A stretch of 64,000 nt of DNA, taken from positions 8,742,001-8,806,000 of the forward strand of contig OZ316898.1 in the NCBI GenBank assembly GCA_973895155.1, given 5' to 3'. A program made the translations under genes and the position numbers. The notes beneath the pieces were generated by a model. That model searched no databases. It was not told the origin of the DNA and was given only the letters and a program-made list of their open reading frames with translations. The DNA comes from Marsupella aquatica. Lineage: Eukaryota > Marchantiophyta. Below are positions 30,155 through 41,118 of this stretch, piece by piece (the first letter of the stretch is position 1; every line of letters starts with the position of its first letter).

Positions 30155-33100
30155 TCAAGATCTTTGGCCTAGGAAGCTTTCACGCCTAAAGAAATTAAAC
30201 ATCTCAATACCACTAGAATCAGTTTGTGTTGGAGGATTGGTGCTATCACCTGCGACAGAGTTGGGAAAGAAACACATGTGATCTTGTTGTGGGTCCATGT
30301 CATCCCTATTCTCATCCTCGATGACAGTGTCCATTTGCTGGGTTCTCGCCCTAAGCTCAAGCCAGAGGGTCTGAAGCTCATTCAACACCTCACTCATGCT
30401 TGGTCTTACTTTTGATTGCAAGTCCAAACATTTCACGGCTAACATTCCAACATTGATAACAGATTCCCTCACATGGCCAGCCAGATCACTGTAGGTATTC
30501 ATAAGAGCCGGATCAATCAGTGATCTTAAATCTGTATTCTTAATATATGGGATAGCAATATTCACCAGACCTACTTTCTGTCCATCCACATCACTGTCTA
30601 TTGCAGGCCTGGCTGAGATGAGCTCTAGAAGTACCACGCCAAAGCCATACACATCACTCTTGTCAGTCAGGCGATACGAGGTGTAATACTCAGGATCCAT
30701 GTATCCAATAGTGCCATGGATTGCCATAGTTGATACATGGGTGGCTTCGAGAGGTGCCAACCTTGAGATCCCAAAATCTGCCACTTTTGCATCAAGATCC
30801 TCATTCAACAAAATGTTGGCAGACTTCACGTCCCTGTGGAAGATTGGAAAGGTCGCTGCAGAATGAAGGTAATTGAGAGCGTCTGCTGTTTGAACAGCAA
30901 TCTTAAGGCGTTGTTCCCAGGTCAAGGGATCAGTCCCAATCTTCCCTTGGAGATGCTCTTGGAGTGTGCCATTCGACACAAACTCAAAGACAAGCAAAGC
31001 AATCTTGTTCTCCAAACAACACCCCAAGAGCTTCACAAGATTGCGATGGCTCACCTGAGACAAGATCCTTACCTCATTCAAAAACTGCTCCTTATCCTTG
31101 TCAACTCCCTCGCGCTTGCTTCGCTTGATGGCCACTGTGGTTCCGTCATTTAGTTTGCCTTTGTATACAATCCCAAAGCCTCCCTTTCCTACTTGTGCAC
31201 TCTCTGCAAAGTTGTCTGTGGCTTTTTTGAGCTCCCTGAGGGACATCAAAGTTGCTGCATCCCTTTCCATCAGTGTTCTGATCAAATCCTCATCTTGCTG
31301 GTGCCTTTTTCGGTACACTCTCAATCTCCAAGCAGTAGCCAAACAGCTTCCAATGGCTACTACCATAGATCCACCAATTATGATCAACAACAACCACCAG
31401 CGTAGAGCTCCTGCCCCGGAGGTCCCGGAGTTCCCGGAGTTCCCTAAGGTCCCGGAGGGCCCCTTAGGAACAGCTTGGGGACATGGAAATAAAGGATAGC
31501 CACAAAGTGCACTGTTGCCGGAAAAGATGCTTGGGTTGAATAAGCTACTATTTGGCGGTATGTAAGGAAGAGCTCCAGCTAGATCGTTGTTGGACACATC
31601 AAAACTTTCCAGACTCGGAAGCGAAATGATGTCTTCTGGACAAGGTCCCGTTATATCATTTTTAGAGAGATCTAGGAACCTCAGAGACGGTAAACATGTC
31701 CTGTTGAAAGCTGCAGCCAATATGTTCCCATCTAGATGATTGTTGCTGAGATCTAACACATTGAATTGAACGGCTGGATCACTATAACTAGATTGGGAAA
31801 CAAAGCATGCACGCGGGAGAGAGGTTCCTGAGAAATTGTTCCCGCCAGCCCTAAACTCTATCAACCTGCCAGTAGAGGTGAGCTGCTCCAGTGTAGCCCA
31901 GATTGGGTCAGGAATGGCTGTTGACGTGCTCCATCGAAGATTGTTGTCACTGAGGTCCAAGACTTCTAAATGAAAATTGGTACAATTGGCCGTTCTCGAC
32001 AGGTCTCCAGTGAAAAGATTGCCATGCGCTCGCACCTCATATGTTCGATAAAAACACGCCTCAGTGCCAAGACCTTGGACCATAACCTCGACAATATCTC
32101 CAGACAAGTGGTTGTACTGAAGCCACAAACGCTGGATCAAGTTGTCGGTGCTTGTGAAGATGTTCACGGGAATACTCCCACTCAGGTTGTTGTGACTCAG
32201 ATCCAGAAAATTAAAACACAGATAATTAGCTCCATCGATTGGTATGCCGCCAGTGAGGAGATTGCGTGACACGTTCACGGAAGCACAAGTTCCCGCAAAC
32301 TGTCCGGAGTTCTGTTGTAGCATATCAGCAGGGATTCGTCCTTGGAGCTGATTTTGAGATAGATCCAAGAAGAAATTGTTTCTGTACAGCTGAGAAAATC
32401 CTGAAGGTATTTGGCCTGACAATCGGTTGCGCGACAGGTCGAGAATCTCGAGACTTAACAACGTTGTTACATTAGAGGGAATCACGCCGTCAAGTTGGTT
32501 GAGGGAGGCAGACAAGTGCTGCAGAGAACTGTTCGGACCGAGGAACCAGGGCTCCTCGAACCCTGTGAAGCGGTTGTTGTCGAGCTTTAGCTGGAGCAGA
32601 CTGGACAAGTGTGGAAGAGCCGGAATAGTACCATTCAAATCATTATTGGACAGATCTACTTCGACAAGATGACGTAGTTCCCCGAGCTCTCTCGGAAACA
32701 TGCCAGAAAGAAAGTTGTCACCAAGAAAAAGAGACTGCAAATTAACCAAGCTGCTTAGATTGGGGATATCACCAGTAAGTTGATTCTGCTGTAGAGAGAG
32801 GAACCGCAGGCTCCGGCAGGAAGAAATATTGGTGGGTATCGTTGTAAAGAGTTGGTTCTGTGAGAGATCCAGCCGCGTCAGTTGAGTCAACGTGCCGATA
32901 TCGTCGGGAAGGTTGCCCACATTGTTGGATGACAAATCCAACTGACGAAGATCTTTGAGGTTGGACAACATTGCGAAACTCAGACCTTGACTATTGACGT
33001 CGAATACACCCCAACCCGAGAAGTCAAGCTGCCACACTGTGTGATTGTTTGTGCAAGTAACTCCAACCCAAGCACACGGGTTCTCCTCACTCTCGTTCCA

Positions 33101-33295
33101 TGTATTCCAATATCCTTTGCCTGAAAAGGTCATCGTGTTGGCGTCTCTGAAATTCAGGAGAGTACCGACCTCTTCGCTTCGATTCTGAGCGTATACTTGT
33201 GCCAACAAGGAAAAGTAGAGAAGGCAAGCTGAGATCAATTTACGTGACCACGTCGTCGAGAACACTGAGAGCATTGAATAAAGGAAAGACGCCAT
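30155..33295 (-). CDS. Leucine-rich repeat receptor-like kinase with WAK-like kinase domain
   Basis: This 1,046-residue single-exon plasma-membrane receptor kinase uses the first true ATG, at 33295. The frame opens further up only with a GTG at 33370. A signal peptide (LISACLLYFSLLAQVYAQ) precedes an LRR N-cap with NPCAWVGVTC. About 18-20 LRRs with LDLSxNxLxGxIP units follow, with several N-glycosylation sites, then a Gly/Ser/Thr-rich juxtamembrane stretch and one membrane span at about 632-655 (WWLLLIIIGGSMVVAIG). The kinase (about 697-970) has GKGGFG, VAIK, HRDVKSANILL, DFGISR and GYMDPEYY, so it should be an active RD kinase. The kinase reads most like wall-associated kinases, which normally carry a GUB_WAK/EGF ectodomain rather than LRRs. 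The ligand is unknown. Confidence 0.93.
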   Translation of the reverse strand: MASFLYSMLSVFSTTWSRKLISACLLYFSLLAQVYAQNRSEEVGTLLNFRDANTMTFSGKGYWNTWNESEENPCAWVGVTCTNNHTVWQLDFSGWGVFDVNSQGLSFAMLSNLKDLRQLDLSSNNVGNLPDDIGTLTQLTRLDLSQNQLFTTIPTNISSCRSLRFLSLQQNQLTGDIPNLSSLVNLQSLFLGDNFLSGMFPRELGELRHLVEVDLSNNDLNGTIPALPHLSSLLQLKLDNNRFTGFEEPWFLGPNSSLQHLSASLNQLDGVIPSNVTTLLSLEILDLSRNRLSGQIPSGFSQLYRNNFFLDLSQNQLQGRIPADMLQQNSGQFAGTCASVNVSRNLLTGGIPIDGANYLCFNFLDLSHNNLSGSIPVNIFTSTDNLIQRLWLQYNHLSGDIVEVMVQGLGTEACFYRTYEVRAHGNLFTGDLSRTANCTNFHLEVLDLSDNNLRWSTSTAIPDPIWATLEQLTSTGRLIEFRAGGNNFSGTSLPRACFVSQSSYSDPAVQFNVLDLSNNHLDGNILAAAFNRTCLPSLRFLDLSKNDITGPCPEDIISLPSLESFDVSNNDLAGALPYIPPNSSLFNPSIFSGNSALCGYPLFPCPQAVPKGPSGTLGNSGNSGTSGAGALRWWLLLIIIGGSMVVAIGSCLATAWRLRVYRKRHQQDEDLIRTLMERDAATLMSLRELKKATDNFAESAQVGKGGFGIVYKGKLNDGTTVAIKRSKREGVDKDKEQFLNEVRILSQVSHRNLVKLLGCCLENKIALLVFEFVSNGTLQEHLQGKIGTDPLTWEQRLKIAVQTADALNYLHSAATFPIFHRDVKSANILLNEDLDAKVADFGISRLAPLEATHVSTMAIHGTIGYMDPEYYTSYRLTDKSDVYGFGVVLLELISARPAIDSDVDGQKVGLVNIAIPYIKNTDLRSLIDPALMNTYSDLAGHVRESVINVGMLAVKCLDLQSKVRPSMSEVLNELQTLWLELRARTQQMDTVIEDENRDDMDPQQDHMCFFPNSVAGDSTNPPTQTDSSGIEMFNFFRRESFLGQRS

Positions 33296-34711
33296 AGTCC
33301 CTAAGCTAGAGTTAGGATAATTTGTCCCGACAGACTCCCCTGAAACAACTGCCCTTAATGTTGACGCCACTTAACGATTGCTTTTGCTCTACATCACGTA
33401 CACAATTCCGCTGCGCAATATCTGATTTAACTATGGCTCAGCTACGGTAGCAAAATCACGGTAGTACGTGATATAGCTACGGTAGCTATCGATTCATCTG
33501 CTCTGGCGCCCATGAGGTCGCTCGGGTAGTATTGCAGCGGATGGGGCGGGAGGAGGACCTACTGTAAAGTAAGGATGGAATGGGATCTAGGGGAAGAAGT
33601 ATCCTGTGGAGCTGCCTAAATGGCCATTTCTGTCCTATTGCTCCTTAATGCGAAGCTCATCGTTTCATGGTAAAGGTCTAGAGCTTTTAAACCCCGACAA
33701 AGGCCTTGGGCTTCCACTCGATCACCCAGAATCGTGGACAGTTTTCGTCTCGATTCGCAGTGTTGGCCGGGCTTTTCCAGTTTGTACACAATATCGGAGG
33801 TTATCGAGGTCGTTGAAAATTATCTCCGGCCTTGACACATACCTCCCCTCTTCAGTTGACAGGAAAAGGACCTTGCAATGTAGTGTCATCCAGGTCGTCA
33901 ATCTCCTGCTGGGACCGTGGTCTTTCTTGCAAGGTTTCTTCTTGTGGCGGAGTCATCGCAGCGCTACGACGTGGAATCAAAGTATTGTGCGTTCTTAAAA
34001 ACTTTCTGGGGGCCCAGTCTACATCCTATGCGGCCTTACGTCACCTGACGACCTAATCCGTTCGGACATTTCATCCAATTTTCATAGAAGCACGATGGCG
34101 ATCTGCCCGTGCATGAATTAACTAACAGGTTTCTATATGAAATATGCGTTGTAAACATCGTACGTTTCCGGACATCTGGTACAAAGCTATTTTCGTGCCG
34201 CCTCAATTCTCAATAGCAAAGCATTGATCGAGGCTCATTGTCAGGACAAACCATAGTTTGCCCTCTCTGAAATGCTTGTTCCATATGTCGCTCGCAGGAC
34301 CACGCCTGACCTTTTCAAACCAGCTCACTGTCAAGCATCCGACATCATTCGGAAAAATGCCGCATCATAACGGGAAAAGACAATCACGGGAACAGTAGTT
34401 CTGTTTCAGACGGCTGCCAGCTTCAACAATTTCGAACAGCTTTATTTTTTTCACAGTCTCACGTCCGTCAAATCTCACGCTACATGGGAATGTGAACAAA
34501 TTTGGTTCGAATTGGCGAGAGCTGTGGACTGTGCTTTGTCCTCATGGCCGATTTGGAAGGGCAATAACACGTGAACTGAGGAGAGAACCGGTGAAACTCT
34601 TCAGTGCGAGATGCTGTATAACCGCCATATAAAAGCCATATAAAAGGAGAAGTGTCCAAGACTTCTCTCTTCTTCACATTCTCTTCTTCACATTCGTACA
34701 GGGAGACGATA

Positions 34712-34839
34712 GTGTTCCACAATTGGAAAAATACTAAAAATGGTGAAACTTGGGTTTTTGTCATGGCTAGTGAATGTGTTCCACAATTTGGAAAAATACT
34801 AAAAATGGTGAAATCTGTGTAACCAAGGTTTTGTGGCTA
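34712..34839. repeat. Tandem duplication, period 64 bp
   Basis: The segment gtgttccacaatt(t)ggaaaaa through atggctagtg occurs at 34712 and again at 34776, with small differences. A 14-base ctcttcttcacatt tandem pair lies just upstream near 34667. Confidence 0.8.
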
Positions 34840-37646
34840 GTGGCTCTTTACAGACAATATAAAGAGTTTGAAGTGTCTTTTGTTATCTATTATTGTAATT
34901 GTGTACAGAAAAACTGATAGGTCAAAACGTACACACTGTATGCTTACTTATACATTGAATTTTAAAAAAGCATAAACAGTTTTTTTTTTTTAAGTATACT
35001 ATGTATAGCAGGATGATATGTCAAAAATCCAGCCGGATGGTAACTTGGTTTTTAAGTACCTCCTGACATATACACTTTAGATACTAGTCAATAGATCTTG
35101 GAGCACCTAATCTTGTCTTGCTAGACTTAGATAAATGAAAAAACAAAAATTCTTTAAAAATTGCCTAAAAGGGTGAGATTCCTATCAAAAAGGTAAAATA
35201 GTTTGTCTTGTAATGTTTTCCCTCAAAATTATTCCCCATGTTGAAAAGAATAATTAATCATTCCCTTTCAGAGTTTGGATGGGTTGTTTACTAACCCCTT
35301 AAAGCAAGAATAAATTAATGTTGGGTGACTTGTTTCAAATTCTTGTTTGCGGGCTCAAGGGGAGGGGGTTTCAAACAAGAAAATTAAAATCATTAAGAGG
35401 GGGTAAAAATTAATTCCAAAGTCCAAAATACAAAGGATACATCTTGGCTAAAATAAATCAACACAAAAATATATTCCAAAGATCTCAATAAGACAAAGTA
35501 ACCCGAGTAGGCTCCTGAACAAGTTTATACCGTATACAGATCCCTAACAAAGAACCTAGTAAGGTCACAAGTGAAAACCATTACAATAACTCATTAGAGT
35601 TGTTTTTTCATTCACCCTTATTGGGTGTGGTCAACATAGCTTTCCAGTAAACCAACCCAGTAACCCTTGGGGATGCTCTTAGGGGGTCCCAAACCTCTCC
35701 AAGGGTACGGGCAAACTTCTTCATAGCCCCCAAAATTCCCACATGGCGGGCAAAAATGGTATAGAGCTTTCCCAGTAAGTGCTGGGCCATATCTCTAAAA
35801 CATTAGCAGTTAGACCCCAATTGGCCACCAAATTTGAGGGCACTGGCTTGAGGGAATTGGCAGCCGGTGGACAGTGCCACAATCCTTGCCTCTTTTCTGT
35901 TTGACGTTACTTCTCTAACGATGCACATGTCACAAGATCCTGGGTTTGCCTGGAACCTAATTCCAACATGGCACCAAGTGCTGTGCACGTTACCTGAGGA
36001 GAGGCATCAGTGAAACTCTGTTGGGAAGAGTGCAAGATGCTAATTTGAACAGAGATTGTCTTTCCTGAAAATAGAGGCTTAGGGTATGTCAAACCTAAAA
36101 ATTTGATAGACCTTGACTTTTAGTAGTTAAGGTTACCCACAGAAAAAGCTATGCACCACCAAATTCATAATATAACCATTTGCCAGACAGTTTGGTCATA
36201 TGGGATGACCATAAGTCAGAGACTAGTGACAAGAAACAAAACAATAATGTATAGAACCCTGTGGAAAAGCTATGGCCAATTGTTCATGGCCAAAAGCCAT
36301 CATCCCCAACTTTCTAAAGCAAAGAAAGACTTAAGCGCCCCCTCCTGCATCTTGTGGACTTGATAGATGTCAAAAATGGATTTTACTTAACCAGGCCCTT
36401 CAGACTGTGGACCGTCAAAAGTTCTCAAATTGACCAGTACTTAAAATGCAGTTATCCTCACATTTGAACGCAAATTATTGATGAAATACAGTTATCTTCA
36501 CACTTAAGTGCAATTGACGTCAGGTCCTTCTCTGTTGCGTAGGGCTCCACCACTTGCTTCACTCAGAATCACAAGTCAACCAGCAGATTTTTGAGAAAAT
36601 TGTAATATTTTATTACATTATGGAATCAATCAATGGTGAACATTATTTAATGTGACTAGCCCCAACTACCTGTTCTTTGAAGTAAATAGCACAGAAGATA
36701 ATAAAAAAATTATCAAAATATATTTTCTATTTATATTCTTTGAAGATTAATGAAATGATTAAAAAAACCATCATTTTAATAGTCATATGTAATATATCAT
36801 TCTTCTTGATGTATGCACATTCATGTTCTATGCACATATGTTGTGGTGGGGCCATACTGCCTATATTTTTTGAATGTAAATATTTAAAAATTATCACATA
36901 AAATTGACATGTACATACATCATAGTCATGTCATAAATTTTTCCCATTCAGATGATGACCATAGAGTTCCGGTCTAGAGGCTTCACTCTAGACCCTACCT
37001 TGTGAAGAGTAGGCTGCAGTTTGCGCTTTATTAGTAAGATCTGTGAAGTTCAAGCTATATAAGTACTGAGAAAATTTGGGACATTTTGGACATCTCCAAG
37101 ACTCTATCGTACAAAATCCTCAAAATCATTTCCTCACAAAATGTAAGCTAGACATTTGGACACTTTTCTTTAGATATTTGTTTTGCAAGCCATGAATTTT
37201 GTTCTTGAATGGAGTTGACCCATTCCAAAAAGATGAAGTGGTTATTGGTTTTTTGTGGGCTGGATATGGTATAAATTGCAAACTACAAAGGACTAAAGAA
37301 AACTGCACTAATGTAATGTACATTGTAATTTATGAAAACACTATTTTTTGAGGATATATCATTGAGTGTTGGGACGGGGTGTTGGAGATATAAAACAACT
37401 TTTCTCACCATTGCTATGTATCACAACACTATCTTTTTTCTGAACAATCATGCATTTTGCATCATGTGTGTGTTGTTGCACGGTCTCTCTGGGCAGCACT
37501 ACAACAACTATATTCTCATTACTTCATGAAATTTACCATGGTGTTAATTGAATCCACCCAATACATAAAAAATGTTTTGGCAATTTTCCTTTACTAAAGC
37601 AAGAAATCAAAATTTCCATGGCTTGATCAAAAGTTGTGGAACTCAA

Positions 37647-38366
37647 CTACCCTAACACTTAGCTCCGGCGTTGCGGACTCCAACGCCGAACTCCTCTATA
37701 TTCCAGGCCTCCGGAACGGCCATCCAGCGGGGATAAGTATTGGGAGACTATTGGGTGAGTTAGACGGTGTGACCTGGTACAAACAATTGTGACTACCTTT
37801 ATGAGCTGGATCCTAGTTCCACTCATCTCGGTCTCTTAAGGACAAAGTTTGGATTGCATACATGGGCGCTAGAGGTTGTTGGGTGGCCAATTTGCTTTTT
37901 GCAAGTGGAAGTTAAAGGTGCTTGTCTCACATTTGTGGTAGGTTTAATCAAACTAAAGTGGGAACTAAAGGCTGGTACCCCAAGGACAGAACAATTATGG
38001 CTTCAAGGAGTTTGGAGTTGGCTTACTCACACTGATTGGCGTCCAACTTGGATAAGTTAGACTGGTTGGGATCTCCTAAGTTTGGAATGCACGCACCAAT
38101 CTGGTTTGCATCTGCCTTATGGGCAAACTATTTGTTACCTCATAATATTTTTCAGACCTAAAGTGTTCTAGGTGTGTTGGAACATTTACTTGGTTCACAC
38201 GGATGTGACCATTTTTAAGGGGGGTGCAAGTGGCGGAAGTCGGCTACCCTAACAATTAGTTGTGGCGTTGCGGACTCCGATGCCGAGCTCCTCTATGGTC
38301 CAGGCCTTCAGAACGGCCATCCGGTCCCGCATCCTGTGGGGACTAAGTAACTATGGGGAGACAATT
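37647..38366. repeat. Direct repeat pair of about 110 bp, possible small LTR element
   Basis: Copies near 37647-37755 and 38244-38366 share ctaccctaacactta, gcgttgcggactcc and acggccatcc blocks in the same order, about 597 bp apart. The second copy is preceded by a purine tract and TG (aaggggggtgcaag, 38218-38231), as a PPT and 3' LTR start would be. No coding region lies between. A TRIM-like non-autonomous element is possible, but the boundaries and the PBS are not established. Confidence 0.45.
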
Positions 38367-39919
38367 AAGTGTGGGCAACAAAGCGTTGCACTAGTAAGCT
38401 AGCTAAGGGTAATGTGTTATGCTGGTGATGCACACTAAAGACTTAGACTAGTGAGGGTGTTGGTTGGATCATGGGAAAGACCAAGCTCAAAGTGGACCGT
38501 CCGGACCCCCGACTGGACTTTGAATTCTCAACAAGAAGTCCTCCACTTCATGGATGCTTTGGAAAGCTCTTGAGGAGTACTACATCCTCTTGAGCTCATA
38601 TGGGTCTAAGGGTTCCTTTGGATCTCAAGCTTTGCGAGGGCTATTTTGCCCGGTTGCCAATTCCTACCGAAATAGTAGCCAAGCTGCGTTTAGTTTACAC
38701 GGGAGCTTGCGTTGGGGAGGCAACACAATGTAGGCATGGGTGTTAGGTCCAAGTGCATTCGGCTCCTAGATTCTCAGTTTGGTTGGAACCTTAGAGCGGG
38801 CCTTAGAGATGGTTGCTAGTGTTGGGGCCAAACTGGTCCCGGAGTTTAGGACAAATTAGCTTAGTTGGGCCATGAGCGTGTCCTAGGGCAGGGTGGTCAG
38901 CTAGGAACAAATAGGAAATGGGGAAGCACGGCAACACCAGGTAGAGGGGCTATTCTGGACGAATAGTGGCTGTCGGCTTTGGCTTTGACTTATAGCAAGG
39001 ATGTGTGGGCATGACAAGTTCTATTCGCTCACTTACTTACCAACGTCTGTTGAGCTTGAGTTGAGATGCTAGTCTTGGAGTTCCTAGATCATGTGGGGTT
39101 ATTTACCTAGGTATTTGGTTGCTTGTGCAGACAGTGAGGACCGTTGAGCGATGATTGAGTTAGGGAGCAAGTGCGGTTTTGTATGGGAGTTGCCACCAAA
39201 GGTGCTAAAGGTACCAAGTTGCTTGCTCAAGGAGTTCTGTGTAGGCATCCAGACACCAAGGGCACTTAGGCAAGAGTGTTGGGATTGGTGAGGGCGTTGG
39301 GTGGCTAGGTCCACTTCTATCAATCTGAACGCAAGTATTAGGGACGATCATTTCGCTCAAGACATCATTAATTATGAGTTGGGAAAAGCTTTACAATATA
39401 CTCATATTTAGGAATATTCTAAGCATTTCATATAAAACACCCATTTATGAGTTCATGCATTGTTTTTACATTTAAAAAATGAATCTAAGAAGAAATTACT
39501 TATGGCACTATCCTATGTTTTGAAAAGGAAATATTAACTTAATGGATTGCAGTCTGTTAGCTTTCCAAGAACTTGGACCCATTCTCTATGGTATCTACTG
39601 ATCATACATGGCAAGCAGCTAGTGGGCCCAGAGAAATGCCCATGTGGAGTGCTTATTTTTCCTAGAACATCTTTAGGATGAGCTGGAGTTGATAAAAATT
39701 TATAGTCAAGTGATCCAACCATTTATAAACTTTGGCTCCTCGATTCAAGTTTTCGTAACAGATGATACAGTAAAAAAGGAATTTGCATTATTGAAATTTG
39801 TGTGGAAGGACCAATGATTTGAATTTATTGAAATTTTTGGTCTCTTGTGTATTTTAGAACAAAGTGGCCCTCACTTGGATGGAAAACAGTCACGGTGCCC
39901 TGACTACTTGTACAAGACT

Positions 39920-40020
39920 GTGGGGCACTTGTGAACTCTTTTTACCAGAGCAATCTGGAGGACCATTTTGATGGGGCACTTGTGAACTCTTTTACCAAAG
40001 CAAACTGGAGTACCATTTCA
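39920..40020. repeat. Tandem duplication of about 54 bp
   Basis: The segment ggggcacttgtgaactctt through ggagtaccattt occurs twice in a row with a few mismatches. Confidence 0.8.
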
Positions 40021-41118
40021 AATACTAAAGATAGTGTATCAAGGCAAGAAGAGTTCTTGGGAATCCTTTGATGGCCCTCATAGTCTTGTAAAGCTAACTG
40101 CGATACATGGTGTTAGAATCATTTGCTAAGATACAAGAAGGGGACCCTCTCCACATGAAAGTCACCTACAATAATTATTTGGCTAGAGCCCTTCTAGCAT
40201 TGATAAAATAATATCTGATGAAGGACTTGTGAATCCACTTTAAAAAAACAGACTCAAACTAGGCCTAGCCCAAGCTACCAGAAGAAGAGACCTCCAACAC
40301 AGGTGATCTAAATTTTGGGACCAAAATGTGCTCCTCACAAGCAAAAATCTGGGCTCCATTCCATGTAGGGATTGGCAACAATATAGAAAGAAATGACACT
40401 CAAGAGTTTATAAAGTGAACTCAATTGTATCTCCCAACTAGATGGCCTTGAGCCCATCTTGGAGAACAAAAAATGTAGACACTTTTTGGCCGGCTCTTTG
40501 GGTCTTGGGTTTTCCCTGTTTTTTCCCTTTGTTTTCCCCTTTATTGGGGTTTTTGCCTTTGGGGATCATGTATCCTAGTAAGAGTGGCTTTACAAGAACT
40601 TGGGGGCAGCAATTCCTTTCTTTCTAAGTGAGAGATGCAATCCTAGCCATTCATATGTGGGAACTGGTCACACTTCACTTTACATGAACTTGGGGCACAA
40701 TCAAGCAAAAGCATTACCCAACCTAGTCATCTATCAGTGGGCCCTTGTGGGTCCCCTTTTTTATGATGCAACCTTTTTTGTCAAAAACTTGGACCTCCAT
40801 TCCGATTTCTCCTTGTTTCTCTTGTTTCAGCAATTTGATTGGCTTACACATCTTTTAAAGCACAAAACTATTGCGTCGCGAGTTTACACACATCATCACG
40901 AAGAAGCATAGATTCACAATTTCTGCAGCAGTCCTGAACGTGAAGCTTGATTCGAGAGTACCCCCATTTTGCAATTTAAAGAGTTGATGAGTTCTGACCG
41001 CGACAATTTGTCTCACGAGAGTAATTTGTAGTCCAGTCCAATTTCCGTGCGCTATTGATTGCTTGGGGAAATTCTACCTCGCCTGAAGCGCCCTAAGCGG
41101 ACAAATAGTGAGCGGCCG

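Larger units (their letters stand above)
33296..41118. other. Long gene-poor region
   Basis: The first few hundred bases should hold the receptor-kinase promoter and 5' UTR. Beyond that I see no gene. Weak frames such as 35608-35988 (minus) have no domain. Notable sequence structures are a 64-bp tandem duplication at 34712-34839, the direct repeat pair at 37647 and 38244, and a tandem duplication of about 54 bp at 39920-40020. Confidence 0.5.
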
